Shown piece after piece: positions 1-11,545 of a stretch of DNA of 64,000 bases. The position numbers were made by a program, and so were the translations under genes. The stretch is from NCBI RefSeq assembly GCF_051020975.1, contig NC_135038.1, forward strand, positions 3,780,001 to 3,844,000. Reading direction: 5' to 3'. Source of the stretch: Osmia lignaria lignaria (lineage: Eukaryota > Arthropoda > Insecta > Hymenoptera > Megachilidae). The notes under the pieces were generated by a model. That model had not been told where the DNA came from. It did not search any database and worked only from the letters and a program-made list of their open reading frames with translations. Every line of letters starts with the position of its first letter. The stretch's first letter is position 1.

Positions 1-734
1 GTAGCGTGTGACTCTATATTTCCGCCGATCGGCCCTACGTTGTTCCATTCATGATACTCCTTCTCTTTCTCTCCTGCTATCCTTTTCTGTGTCCGCCAGG
101 AATCAAAATCTTGCTTGGCTCGAGCAATTCATTTTGCTAGATGGTCACAGATGCGGCGACACCGCAATAGAACTCTCAAATGATATGAGTTGGCAACTAT
201 GCCATCTCACTTTCGTTTCTTATTCTGCATAATGACGTCAAATGTCACACCGTCAAATGTCAAATTTCTCAATTAAGTGTTTTCATGATTGGCCGATTCT
301 TTCCAATGGCGCTTACATCAATTCGGAGGAGGCCTCGAAGGAGTCTGTGCCCTTAAATACATCTCGAGGATCGCATAAAGGGATTTAAGAATTACCTTAA
401 GACCCACTTCAGCATCTAAGAGTTGAAATACAACAGAGTTAAAACGCTGCGCCGGTGCATATGTTTGAAAAAATTTATCGTATCAGAAAGAGAACGTTTT
501 TCTGAAAAATGTTTTTCCTTTTTTGCTGAAACATCTGCAAACGTGCTTCCATGTTTTCCATATTGGCAATAATATCTTGGTGTTTTTACCGCGTGTAGAC
601 GGAAATTGTAACGAATGTAAACGATCCGTACAAGTTTTTATCCGCGTCCATCAAACAAAAAACACGCGATAAAAATTACCTGGACTGCGAGTTTGCAGAT
701 ATGTAATAAAGTTGATACACTATCGCACAAGTTT

Positions 735-795
735 CATTTATATATTATATTATATATATTATATATATATTATATATTATATTATATTATATTTC
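735..795. repeat. TA/TAT microsatellite
   Basis: Short tract of almost pure A and T with alternating TATAT and TTATA units. Simple low-complexity DNA. Confidence 0.85.
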
Positions 796-1430
796 GGTTG
801 TTGCTCGTTTCTTTATACATCCATTCAAAGTCCATGCAACTTTAAAATGGTGTTGAAAAATGATCAGAAATTTTATTCCACTGTCATCGCTTTCTTCACT
901 AATATGTTAATAACTTTTTTCGCTTTTCTATGAAATAAACAGGGAACTCTTTTTTACAGTGTTTAATAAAAAAACATAGTGTTACGTTACGACGTCGTCG
1001 CGTGTGAGACGTGGCGTAACGTAAAAAAAAAGGAAATATAAGAAGATATAGAGATATAAAGAGTTTGGTTATGTATACGCAGTCTTTGGGATATTAATGG
1101 ATTTTTTATAACACTCGTTCTTGACAACGGTTGTTATTATGCAAAATTTATGGAAATTACATTATGGAAAGTGTAAAAACTCTCCTGTTTTCTTAATAAT
1201 GTAAACCCCGAATCTACCTCTACGCCGGTGCATTCAACTCGCCGCTCGCTATCGCTTCGTCTCATTCTGTTTCAATGTCTGTCTTTGGTGACGTTCGTCA
1301 CGCGATAGATTTGCGGATGTAACGGTCTCAGCCAATAAACATAATACGTGTGACTGGAGGCAGGTCAATGAATTTGATTGGACGGCAACTTAGCTGTAAC
1401 GAACAGTACTTACTTACGCACCGACATCGC

Positions 1431-1478
1431 CCCACCCTCTCTAGACGAAGACGCGCTAAGGGCGCTAGAGAGGGTGGG
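1431..1478. repeat. GC-rich hairpin
   Basis: CCCACCCTCTCTAG at 1431-1444 is repeated in perfect inverse at 1465-1478, separated by a 20-bp GC-rich loop. It could be a stem-loop in RNA or a fold in an old element. No function is assigned. Confidence 0.7.
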
Positions 1479-2070
1479 ACCGATCGTCAGAGAGACACGC
1501 CGATTGGAATTTTGACTTTTCGCAGGAAAACCAATCAGCGCGTTGTTCCCCAACTCGACGCCTCCATTGGAGGTAATATAGCGGCGTTCGTAACGCAACG
1601 AGTCATTACTTCTTTACAAATTTTCGTAAGCGAACTGAAAAGAAACCTAACACTTAGAAATAAAATAGTTTTCGATATAGCCATCGTTCGGGCAAATTTT
1701 TTTTTATCGTCTGGTCTCAGCGTTTCGGAGACCAGAAAAGACAAATAATTAAAGAAGATTAATTTTGAATTTAACACGACGTTCGGGCAACGTACAAAAT
1801 TGCCACGAGTCAGAACATGATCACTAGTATTATATGTATAATTGATTAGTTTGATTCGGACGACGATGAGGCGTTATAACGCTGCAATGAATTTGAATAT
1901 GATTCTTTCGCTATTTATATCGTTTATAATTATGAGAGAACGAACCTAGTGGGATCTCTCCAAGACCAACCGGTCCTGTAGGCCGCCCCCCGTTTGAATA
2001 ATTAAAAGTTGCATAAACAAGAACAAGAAAATGAAACAGATACATGAAATCAATACGGAACGATCTAAGG

Positions 2071-2269
2071 CAGGCCTGGGCAACATCTTCCCCGCCGTCG
2101 CTTCGTAACTTCCACTACACGTCTGTCGATTCCCCCACTACTAACCACACCGTGTTCAGTTACCATGGTTTACCTCGTACCTCTCACAAGGCTCGCACAA
2201 CTGCGCATGGTGAGGGAAATAGAGAGGGAAGTTGTATGTGGCTCAGGAGCCGCAAGTCGCCCAGGCTTG
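2071..2269. mobile_element. Short hAT-like MITE, TIR CAGGCCTGGGC
   Basis: The sequence starts CAGGCCTGGGCAAC and ends GTCGCCCAGGCTTG, so its termini are inverted repeats of a type common in hAT-like elements. Its reverse complement aligns along its length to the outer parts of the larger copy at 5118-6818, which proves a shared family in opposite orientation. I see no clear 8-bp target duplication (flanks ATCTAAGG and ACTTTACG), so class assignment rests on the termini only. Confidence 0.65.
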
Positions 2270-3032
2270 ACTTTACGTTATAGTACTCATTTCGTTATCC
2301 GCTGCTCATTTCGCACTACTCAGTTTACGATGGCTATCGTTCCGCGACTTGAACTATTTGCCTTTAAGGCAATTATTGAACAGTATTGTAAGTAGTCTTC
2401 AACGATTACTCTTGGCGTGTTAATTTTATTTTTAACTAGTTGTTTGTTTGTTAAAAGCTGAAAGGATAGGATTAATGCCAATAAAAAGATTCGCCGAAGT
2501 ACGCCGGAAGCGATCGGAGCATCGGCTGAGCCTGATGCATGTGTGGGACGAAGGTTGGAATCCGAATCATGAAGGCTTATTGGATTTGAGGGTTCTGTTT
2601 GGAGAGGAAATAGATGAGGGCCCTGTTTGGGGAGATATTGATGTGTATCACCATGTCGACCATACACGTAAAATTTAAGTGGTCAATAAATGCAATCCGA
2701 TGCCGGTTGAAGGAGATTAATGTGATTTATGTGAGTTGCCTGTCCGTTTATGTTTTTTAATTTATTAGATTTTATCTAATGCGTATTAATGCGAATTTTA
2801 TTTTGTCTGTTATAGCCTCCATCTCCCAGCGAATTGTATATTATCTTTCTTGTATTATTGTATTATGTATTATATTTATTGTATTAAAAAGCATTCAAAA
2901 GTTATCAATATAATTTATAAAATTACGCCATAGGTCCTAACATTCCCCTTGTAATAAAAGTAAACACAGAATAAAGCCGAAAAAAATTTATTCATATTAA
3001 TCTTTATAATTACAAACATTTTAAAATATACA
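2270..3032. other. Unassigned AT-rich region
   Basis: Contains a 76-codon open frame at 2448-2678 (Arg/Glu-rich) that matches nothing I recognise and has no clear context. The rest is AT-rich and non-coding. It may be part of the degraded Polinton-type element whose integrase tail begins next door. Confidence 0.35.
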
Positions 3033-4016
3033 TTACAAAATATTGTTCGCTCCTATCCATGAATTGTGCGTAGAATCAAACCTCAACCACTTGACGAAAA
3101 CTTTATTTCTCTTTCGTTGTAGAACCTTCTCCACTAAATATACATCGTGATTTTTTACTTTTTATAGCTCGTATTCGTAGAACCCGCCGACCAACGGTTG
3201 GTTTTGCATATTGTGGAGAGATTTCAGGAAATCAGGGGCGTCTAGGAGGCGATTGAGACTCGGGTACCCGTTTTACAAAAGTCGTTTACTCTTTTCTTTT
3301 AAACTTGTCTGCTGGCACGCGTACGTGAACTTCTGCCGTTGCCGCTGGGCCATAATATTTATATAAGTTCCCTCTCGCCAAAGCGGCGGGGGGGAGGGGA
3401 AAGAGTCACCATAGCCTGCAGGTAGAAATACGCGGGAAGTTTATCCTACAATATCTTGCAAGAGATACGTTACAGGATTTGTTTGTTGAATTTTAATAAT
3501 TGTGAAAATTTCAGTTATCCAATTCGGTATCTAACCTTTTGCGAATAAGGTTTTGTATTTACTAACTCGCGCGTGATCACCAACCTTGTACTTGGCCGGA
3601 GCTGCAATTTTTATGTTAGAATATACGGACGATAAGAGTTTGTCATTGAAATGGCTGCGTATGATTTCGTTAGGCTTGTCCAAAATTCGCTGCATGGAAA
3701 CATTAAAATTCTCGTCATGGTCGCTGTCGCCGTACGTTTCAACGGCATGTATCGACTCTTCATTGTGGAAATTGGAACGATCTTTCGCCATATGCGCTGT
3801 CTGTTCACTCGAAGATGTACCAGGTTCGGAATAAATGGGTGCTCTTGCAGTTTGTGCGCTTTGAGGGTTAAGAAAAGGAGTTGACGTCTGTTGTTGCGAT
3901 TCTTTAATATTCAAAGTTGGGAATGTCGACTTGTATTTTATATCGATGTCTGAATGTGGCGATTCCGTTGACATATTCTCGATTATTCGTTCCAGCGATT
4001 CTACCACGGGTCTCAT
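3033..4016 (-). pseudogene. Degraded Polinton/Maverick-type integrase C-terminal region with chromodomain
   Basis: Read on the minus strand, the 161-codon open part (4016-3531) ends in a KYKVGDHARVSKYKT-like segment. This is typical of the region after the catalytic core in Polinton and related integrases. The frame then meets a TAG stop exactly where the family has an aromatic residue, and continues with a PNW..EIFTI motif and a TNPVTYLL-like stretch. After a GC-rich interval (about 3200-3430) with further stops come GGFYEYEL and a chromodomain-like tail (VYLVEKVL, VKWLRF, NSWIG) ending at about 3033. I see no catalytic DDE core, polymerase or capsid gene and no terminal repeats in the window, so this is a relic. 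A Ginger/TDD-type transposase is an alternative, since these share the same C-terminal layout. Confidence 0.6.
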
Positions 4017-4135
4017 TCGATTTCTCGTCCCTCAATTACTATAAATCCGAAATTTGGTAGGGCGGGGGGACCTTTCGGAAGTTTCCCCTAAAACATTTAC
4101 CCGTTATATCTATGGCTTTTCGGCCGCCGCAATGT

Positions 4136-4372
4136 GTTTGTGAAAACAGTAGATAAGCGGCGGTCCGTTGCTGACGCATACGTCGCCGTAGATGCATAGG
4201 TATACGTAGAATTCATTGAAGTAGTAGCAGCAGTTTTTCGAAAATATCTCGAAAACTAAGGTCGAACGGTGGTTATATGTATAGGAAAAAGTTGTTCGAA
4301 ATGTTGAGTTTTACAACATATTTAAATTTCATCAAAATCGGTGAGGTGTAACCTAATCTCAATAATTACCTT
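4136..4372 (+). repeat. Third, single-arm copy of the 7.6-8.5 kb foldback repeat
   Basis: The segment from the AACAGTAGATAAGCGGCGG stretch to AATAATTACC aligns closely with the right arm at 8195-8461, including the shared GTTTTTCGAAAATAT and GTATAGGAAAAAGTTGTTC blocks. It lies directly upstream of the Polinton-type relic. It shows that this family disperses as single arms as well as inverted pairs. Confidence 0.75.
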
Positions 4373-4466
4373 ATATTTTTAATAAACATTAAGTTGCTTA
4401 TATGGAATAAAAAAAAAAAGTTTGTTCTTAATAAGTTTTCGGAACGTAACCCCGCTTTTTGTACTG

Positions 4467-4548
4467 GCTCTGGGTCTCACATAACGCGGTTTCGCATAAC
4501 GCGGCATTTTCTAGGAACCTATCTACCGTGTTATACGAGGGTTATCTG
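4467..4548. mobile_element. pogo-like MITE end fragment
   Basis: The reverse strand starts CAGATAACCCTCGTATAAC and continues through GCGTTATGCGAAACCGCG, a terminal type common in pogo/Tigger-like insect repeats. The outer end abuts TA at 4549-4550, as expected for TA-targeting elements. Only one end is seen. Confidence 0.5.
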
Positions 4549-4550
4549 TA

Positions 4551-5117
4551 CGATCACTGATTGAGGTAAATCACTCTTCGTAAAAAAATCGTGAGGTACG
4601 TGGCGGAGAGCCCGTGTCGCGTAGAGCTAAAGTTGTCATTGAAATTCGCGTAATTAGCTCCTCGGCAAGTCGTGAAGGCAAAGTGCTGCGATTGTGTTAA
4701 TTCCGATTCTCGCAACAAAGACTCAGACGTGTTAAATTTGACACTTTTCAATTATCTATCTTTTCTCTTTCGATTTTAAACCGCGTTCCGTTCGTATTTA
4801 ACAATTATTTCTTTTCTCGCGTTGCGTCGTTTCGGATAATAATTTCGTGTAGTTTTAATCGTTTTTAAATCGTAACACCGTAACTAGGCCAACCGTGATC
4901 GCGACAGAGCGTGTGTGACAAGATTTCTCATCTCTTCCGTTTCCCAGATTTCAAACAACGTACAGCAAGCATCCAAAGCGAATATATATAATTATATCTT
5001 ATATTATTTAACATCGTGCTCGGTAAGTTGTCTATTCTATCTATTTACACGACAATCTGGTTTTTGTGAGGCAAAACGGGCGAACTACAAGACCGTTGGT
5101 CTTGGAGAAATTCCCTT
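4551..5117. other. Unassigned spacer
   Basis: No gene or repeat that I can define. Small frames at 4554-4751 and 4915-5211 are open by chance or belong partly to the neighbouring hAT-like element. Confidence 0.35.
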
Positions 5118-5256
5118 CAGGCCTGGGCGACTTGCGGCTCGTGAGCCACATACGACCTCCCTCTCTATTTCTCTGCGCCTCCCACCATGCGCAGTCGTGC
5201 GAGTCGTGTGAGGCGTACGAGGTAAAGCATAGTAACCGAACACGATGTGGTTAGTA

Positions 5257-5502
5257 CTGTATGCTGATGAGATGTTGCGGAGGCTAAGGAATGCGGGTAC
5301 GATTGGTCAGAGGTTTCTAGTCACGCCTAATGCACACGCATTCTAGACCGTCGCGCGTTATTGGTCGAAACCCTCACACATACTAAGCCCGCCGCTTGTA
5401 CACCGCAAAATCAAGTGGTGTGGGTGCGTAACGACGTTGGGATTAGGCGGGACAGACCGAGGAGTCACTCCTTAGCCTTCGCAACATCTCATCGGTGTAC
5501 AG
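5257..5502. mobile_element. Tc1/mariner-type MITE with TA target duplication
   Basis: Inverted ends CTGTAYRCYGATGAGATG of about 40 bp, with the inner match GATGTTGCGRAGGCTAAGGA. TA dinucleotides flank it at 5255-5256 and 5503-5504. The empty site is visible in the related copy at 2071-2269 (reverse strand GGTTAGTAGTGGG), which confirms both boundaries. It has no coding capacity. Confidence 0.8.
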
Positions 5503-5527
5503 TAGTGGGGGAATCGACAGACGCATA

Positions 5528-6765
5528 TAGGGATGGGCGATGTTCGACAAAAATATCGATGTTAAAATAATCGATTAGTTAAAAAATCGATAATTGAATA
5601 TCGATGCTTTTTAAAAAATATCGAAGTATCGAATTCTTTTTTACTACGGCTGATTTTGGAAACACCACCCTGAGCACATTTCCTAGAGTGTAGCCTAGAA
5701 AATGCATATACAGGTAAACAAAAAATATTACACTATCTTTCTTATTTAAGTTTTACTAAAAAATATAGTTAAATCAGAATCGTACATTCAATGTTAACTT
5801 CGATGAATATTAATGAATTTCCCCCAAGTAGTAATAGTATTTTGCGGGTTCTTGAGCTGTAAGTGCAACAGAGTTGACTTCGTGACTAGAAAAAATGTTT
5901 TTATTAAATCTATAAGGAATGGGATATTCTAAGAATAGATATGCATAAGTAGCATAAACATCAAAATATTATGCGTACATTATAAAAAGTCACTGTACCT
6001 GCAATAGCAGAACAGATGCAAAAGGATTGAGATGATAAAGAAAATTATAGATGAAGCATTTGGATAAGATAATTTTTTTAATCTAAGATCACAGAATAAG
6101 AATGAAGAACAATTAATAAGAGTTACAAGAATATAATAACACAAATGCGTATGGCATTCTTATTTAGTCGTGTTCCGAAATTTACTGCCAGAGCTGGAAT
6201 CTAGTTACGTATTACAGATTTTCAGTGCTGGTAATGAATTTCGGAACACGACTTATACCCAATGAGCATACAACATTTCTCGAAAATTATACGCTCATTG
6301 AATAGTGCGCGTCGCGTTATCATATCGATGTTATGTAAAAAAGTATCGATAATCGATTAATTGATTTGTAGATATTGGATTATGGGAGATTAAATCACTC
6401 AGTTTTATTTTTTAAAAAACTAACTTTATTTCACGGAACAGAAAAAACACGTCTAGCTCTTCTAAGATTTTGACTGCGACTCGACTCCCATAAGAAAGTT
6501 GGGGTCCGCTTTTCTAAACAAAAGTGTTTATGGCCCTGCCTGGCGATGCAGTCCCTTGACTTGGGTGACGAAATCCAGACACATCTGGTCGTCCTTCTAT
6601 CGCCTTTGTTTAAATTGAACGTTAGACATTTTTGCTTACAATATAGAAATATTATCCTAGAGTACCCTAAGCAATATTTCAACAGTAGAAACATCGACAA
6701 AAATAATCGATTATTAGGAAAAAACTATCGATATTTAATTAATCGAAACATATTGCCCATCCCTA
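5528..6765. mobile_element. Non-autonomous hAT element, 1,238 bp, 8-bp TSD GACGCATA
   Basis: It starts TAGGGATGGGCGATGT and ends TATTGCCCATCCCTA. Perfect 8-bp duplications GACGCATA lie at 5520-5527 and 6766-6773. The subterminal 70 bp on both sides are rich in ATCGAT and also inverted. The interior has no transposase frame, so it depends on a helper elsewhere. It is inserted into the element at 5118-6818. Confidence 0.9.
6167..6252. mobile_element. 86-bp hairpin MITE, TTA target duplication
   Basis: GTCGTGTTCCGAAATTTACTG at the left is mirrored at the right end by AATTTCGGAACACGAC. TTA is present on both sides (6164-6166 and 6253-6255). A 3-bp TWA duplication suggests a PIF/Harbinger-type mover. 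It sits inside the 5528-6765 hAT element and is therefore younger than it. Confidence 0.75.
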
Positions 6766-6934
6766 GACGCATAGTGGAAGTTACGTCGCGACGGCGGGAA
6801 AGATGTTGCCCAGGCCTGTTGTAGAGTATAACTCCCGATTGGTCTCGTCAAAAAATATGTTGCATTTTTTCATTCCTAACGACTTTTATAGCAATAAACA
6901 TAATGCTTCATTTATATTTGTCGGCGTTTAGATT

Positions 6935-7185
6935 GCAAGGAATGAACCGATCACGATAAAAGCTTTCACATCTAATAGAAGTTTCCGCGATGATCCCACT
7001 TGCAAAAATTTATGGAATTTGTTGCTAATAACTATTATTATAGCAAAAACCTATTCCTTGGTGTTACTCTGCAAGGACTGCACCGATGCGATGAAACATT
7101 TCACATCTAATAGGAGATATTTCCACGATAATCCCACTTGCAAAAATGTATGGAACTTGTTATCGCTAATAACTATTGTTATTGT
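6935..7185 (+). repeat. Two-copy tandem duplication, ~136-bp period
   Basis: The segment GCAAGGAATGAACCGAT...CTAATAACTATTATTAT (6935-7045) is repeated with divergence at 7071-7185. Shared blocks are TTTCACATCTAATAG, GATAATCCCACTTGCAAAAAT and GCTAATAACTATT. No coding potential. Confidence 0.8.
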
Positions 7186-7630
7186 AATTATCTAATAAAA
7201 ACATTAAACCACCTTAAAGCATCCTACAAATACTGCTCGTTCCACTAAAAAGTATGAAATAAAATAATTTTTACCAAAAAAGAATGGAAAACAGTCATGG
7301 GGACTGTCGACAGAAGTGAAAACTTAAAACTATGAAATAACAGTGGCTTTTTTTGAATTTTCAAATTAATTGTAGTATCAAAAATTCAAATTTCATAATT
7401 TGTAAATTAACATTATTAACATTAGTCTGGTTCTCACATCTATCGGCACTACGAGCAACAATTATATACATTTTTATTCTAAAAAGGATACAATAGGCTT
7501 ATGGTAACTAAAATAAGAAACAAAAATGTTTTATTGAAATTTATATAAATATCGTGTAAAAAACGCATCAATCGTCGTTTTATATTTTGCAGCAATAAAA
7601 GAAAATATTTTCGGAAATGAAAATTGTAGT
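7186..7630. other. AT-rich spacer
   Basis: No gene recognised. Contains the phrase AAAAAGTATGAAATAA, which is shared with the 8690 and 9961 TIR element, perhaps a decayed fragment of that family. Confidence 0.4.
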
Positions 7631-8461
7631 GGTAATTATTTAGATTACGGACGGTAACTCCGATTTCGATGAGTTTTAAATATGTTGCAGAAATCAACAT
7701 TTTGAACAACTTTTTCCTATACATATAACCGCCGCTCGACCTTAGTTTTTGAGATATTTTTGAAAAACTATCGAAACTAATGCATTGAATTCTGCCTGTT
7801 CGTGTGTGTCCGTGTTACATCTTACGCATTAGTGTGCGATCGTCGCTTTTCTACTGTTTCTGCAGGCAACAGCATGACGACTGATGATCAATATATACCT
7901 TGTGTACTTCTGCACTTCAACGTGTCGTAGCTAGATAATACCAAATGAAATTATACGAATATTTAAACATTTTTTATTTGAACTTGTGTGTGCTGGCTGC
8001 CTAACGGCAGCCGGGAATTTAATATAGCCTGACCTGACCTAATCTAATCTACCTAATCAGTGAATTAGATTAGGTCAGACCAAAGCGATATTCTGGCCGC
8101 CGTTAGGCGACCAGACGCACATAGTGCGATTTAAAATCATTAAAATTAGTTAAATTTAATTTTTAATCCCACCCATTATATATGAATATACATATATGTA
8201 TATTGGTGTCGGTCACCGTGCTGCTGCCTGCAAAAACAATAGAAAAGCGGCGATCGCACACTGACGCGTAAGAAGTACACGGACGCACACGAACAGATAG
8301 AATTCAATGTATTAGTTTCGACAGTTTTTCGAAAATATTTCAAAAACTAAGGCCGAGCGGCGGTTATTTGTATAGGAAAAAGTTGTTCAAAATGTTGATT
8401 TCTACAACATTTTTAAAAATCATCGAAATCGGAGTTACTGTCCGTAATCTAAATAATTACC
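7631..8461. repeat. Foldback element with ~268-bp inverted arms
   Basis: Arms 7631-7898 and 8195-8461 are inverted copies with modest divergence. The ~300-bp loop holds a second inverted pair (about 7988-8118) with TGCTGGCTGCCTAACGGCAG against CCGCCGTTAGGCGACCAG, itself around the smaller mirrored motif TTAGATTAGGTCA. No target duplication was found. A single-arm relative is at 4136-4372. Confidence 0.8.
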
Positions 8462-8689
8462 GGTTAAATATTAAAAAACTAAAAAATAAATAATATCAAA
8501 TTTTTAAACACAGATATTGATACTTTCCACGTAGTCAATTTAACTTTACTTGTATAGATATACACAGCACTAATGTTGCACAACACGTTACCCTTATAGC
8601 GCGTGCGCCAGTCTGGTACCAGAACACTTCAGAGCAGTAGATCGTCATTTCGAGCATGTCGGTGACGCGAACTCATAAGATTTCACTTC

Positions 8690-10001
8690 AAAAATGCAAC
8701 CGATTTCAAAATGCGCTAAAAAGTATGAAATAATTTCTATTTCATTTATACCAATATTTCACAGCTATGAATAAAACCTATTTAATCGTTAAATAATGTA
8801 CTGTAACAACGGTAAAAAAGAAACTTCGCGGAAACGACGCGGTCTGGAAGCGTCGAGACAATTTCGAGAAAAGTCGATTATAGGCTATCGCGGGAGACAG
8901 AGACGCGAGGCGCAAGTGGATACGCGGAACGCGAGCGTGGAAAGCGCCAAATTCATTCTTGAGGACGAGATCGTTGATTTTGGCGGCCGCGGACAACAAC
9001 AAGCGGATATAAATTATGGGCTCGCGACTGCCTCGGCCTATTTTGCCTGCTGTTATTCGAGAGAGAGGACGAGGTAAGACCATCGGCCGCTCTTGGTCGG
9101 CAGGCTAGGGACTCGGGCAGGAGAGTACAGCGATAATACCTGGACGCCTACCGGAAGAAGGGAGAGTACGGGAGGACTGTTCCCGGACGCTCGACCGACA
9201 CGGAGAGTACGGCGATAATACCTGGACGCCTGTCGGTCGAGAGAGTACAGAGCATCTCCTGGACGCCCTAGTAGAGTTAGTTTTCTAGACGCCCGTTCGA
9301 TATGGAAAGTTCGGCGATAATACCTGGACGCCTATCGAACGGGAGAAATATAAGCATTGCGCTCCCCGCAGAATGTCCTGTACAAATAAATAAAAGAGAA
9401 AACTGTATCCTACACCTTGTAACTTCACCTAATCCAATAAATCCTATCTATTCAACAGATTTCCTTGTATTTTCGCTTAACCATGGCTACAATACTAAAT
9501 ACATTTCAATCTTTTCGGAGGCGGCGCAAAATTAAAAATACCCGAATAAACGATGCTGCCAATAACGATTTGACTGCGGCGCAGCATGAGGAACTTGGTA
9601 ATTAATAAGTCGTCAGAAAAAATGCGGAACGTTATAGGTACAGCTGAAAACATTTGTAATTGCAACGATTGTATTAGAAGTTGGCACCACTTTTGATGTA
9701 AATGTAGTTAATCCGCAATGGATATGTTGGTTCCCGTTGAATATTGTTAACTTGAAATTATCATTCGGTAATAACCAACGCGCCGCGGCGTATCATAGGT
9801 CGCCAACCCCTGAACTAGGATCTTCCGAGTAGAAGAAAAGTTTTTAATTTTGCGCCGCACCGCTTCCAAAAAGATTGAAATGTATTTAGTATACTATTTA
9901 ACGATTAAATAGGTGTTATTAATAGCTGTGGAATATTGGTATAAATAAAATAGAAATTATTTCATACTTTTTAGCGCATTTTGAAGTCGGTTGTATTTTT
10001 T
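8690..10001. mobile_element. Long-TIR MITE (~160-bp ends) split by a solo LTR
   Basis: The left end (8690-8801 plus 9492-9536) and right end (9843-10001, inverted) match closely, with ATGCGCTAAAAAGTATGAAA and ATACTAAATACATTTCAATC in both. The match on the left is interrupted exactly by the LTR at 8802-9491. The element has no visible transposase frame. I could not define its target duplication, so its superfamily is open. Confidence 0.75.
8802..9491 (+). mobile_element. Solo LTR of a retrotransposon
   Basis: Begins TGTAACAACGG and ends GGCTACA, giving TG...CA boundaries. It is flanked by GTAC/ATAC, a near-perfect 4-bp duplication, and the interrupted MITE TIR is restored when it is removed. 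A TATA-like GATATAAATT lies near 9005, and polyadenylation-type AATAAA motifs near 9387 and 9435 give plus-strand orientation. Three imperfect internal repeats carry GCGATAATACCTGGACGCCT (about 9130, 9210 and 9313). No PBS or coding region follows, so it is a recombination remnant. Confidence 0.75.
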
Positions 10002-11005
10002 GTTAAAAATTATTTTATTCTACAACAGAGTTCGACATTATTTCAAATAATCTTCTGACAAATTTTGATTAAAACAGTGATATTCAGGAATAAGAAATAA
10101 ATTATTTATTGAAGTAATTAAAAATTCAATTAGTTATTTGAAAAAAGTTGATTTCAAATAAAAATGTTTTTAAAATGGAAATTTTTCGCTATTTGATATA
10201 ATTTTTATACAAATATCTCTAAATAAATTTTTATTTAAAGAGAAAATTATTTCTGATTTTGTAATATTTTCATTTTATTCAAAATATGTATGAGAACTCT
10301 GATTCTACAAGATATATCGAAAATAAACAGTAAGATTTTCCAAGAATTATTCTTTTCATCTGAAAATATGCATTGTCATAATAATAGATCTCAGTTAGAA
10401 CGTCAGGCTAAACAACTGTTATTCCTCTGTGGAGAATACCGTTGATGTAATAATTAATGTGTAGTATTGCGATTGAATCTGCGAGCGTAATTAGAAAGCT
10501 CAGATAGCACCGTACGTCCCAAAGACGTCAGTTTCATGTCCAGATTATGTCCGAATGTCCAACGTCCATTTTGAACATCCTTGCGATATCCATAAGACGT
10601 AAGTACATTTCGTATGTCCTAGGGACGTCCGTCATGATTATTTGACGCAATAAAGTTTTCCTTTTTTTAATTAATTCGATACACCATAAGGGGAATTTAA
10701 TGGAGAGCAATATAGTCAGTGATCAGCTTTGCGGGTGTTCTGTAATCGTTTCATTAACCTTTTTGTTGAAGTAACGCAATATAAAAAAAACACAAAGGGT
10801 TATGAATTGCAATTAATATCTGCTAGATAACTCCTTGTAAGATGGTTAACGATGAAATTTACGTATATTATGGCTAAATTGCTTTAACTGATCGATGCTT
10901 TGCTTTGCATTTGTTCTCTTGCACCTGTGACTATATTGTTAACGAAACTTGGTTACATCGACCGTGTAGAGAATTACGTGACGATTGTCTAAACTAGTTA
11001 CATGA

Positions 11006-11098
11006 TAGAGAAGAGAAGAGAGAAGAGAGAAGAGAGAAGAGAGAAGAGAGAAGAGAGAAGAGAGAAGAGAGAAGAGAGAAGAGAGAAGAGAGAAGAGA
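11006..11098 (+). repeat. AGAGAAG microsatellite/minisatellite
   Basis: About 13 near-perfect 7-bp AGAGAAG units in one pure-purine tract. Such tracts can form triplex DNA, but no function is implied here. Confidence 0.95.
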
Positions 11099-11239
11099 AT
11101 CGACCAATCAAATAGTCGAACTTGTCTAATCAGCGTACTCCGTCAAGAATGTTCGTTACTTCAGCCCTAGTTAAAAGATGTATGCCACTTGCTTCACGCG
11201 GAGGCGAGTCAGTCTACTCTTGAGCTTCGAAGGAACAGG

Positions 11240-11545
11240 GGTGTGTGTGTTTTTTTTGTGACTCGTTTTCCAAGTTTTTCACTTAGAATCGCGTCGACAA
11301 TGAAGGAATTAGTGATTAATTAATTTTGCATAATGCAGCAAACGAATCTACGATGTAAACTATTTAGCTTGTTAATAGTTAGACATACTGGGAAAATAGA
11401 TATGGAATTTCACAAATGTTGAAAAGAGTTTTTGAAGTTTCCCAGAATTTTTCTTTTCTTTGAATAACAATTTTTGTGATTCGTTTGACAATTTGTTAAT
11501 TTAGGACCGCGTCGCCAATGAAATCATTGGCGATTGATAATACAT
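11240..11545 (+). repeat. Diverged two-copy duplication, ~230-bp spacing
   Basis: The block TTTTTGTGACTCGTTTTCC...ATCGCGTCGACAATGAAGG near 11250-11320 recurs as TTTTTGTGATTCGTTTGAC...ACCGCGTCGCCAATGAAAT near 11468-11535. No coding capacity is seen. Confidence 0.6.

Larger units (their letters stand above)
1..2070. other. Non-coding region, no gene recognised
   Basis: I see no supported gene here. The short reading frames are not backed by codon use, domains or splice sites. Small structures present are an AT microsatellite (about 735-795), a short inverted repeat around 983-1022 (TTACGTTACG against CGTAACGTAA) and a GC-rich hairpin at 1431-1478. The stretch from about 1,190 to 2,000 is more GC-rich and could be an old LTR or promoter-like sequence, but I cannot define its ends. 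Confidence 0.5.
5118..6818. mobile_element. hAT-like element (CAGGCCTGGGC TIR) carrying two nested insertions
   Basis: Left end CAGGCCTGGGCGAC at 5118 and right end GTTGCCCAGGCCTG at 6818 are inverted repeats. Removing the insertions at 5257-5502 and 5528-6765 leaves a short element that matches the reverse complement of the 199-bp copy at 2071-2269. No clear target duplication is visible at its ends. It is the oldest layer of a three-element nest. Confidence 0.65.
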
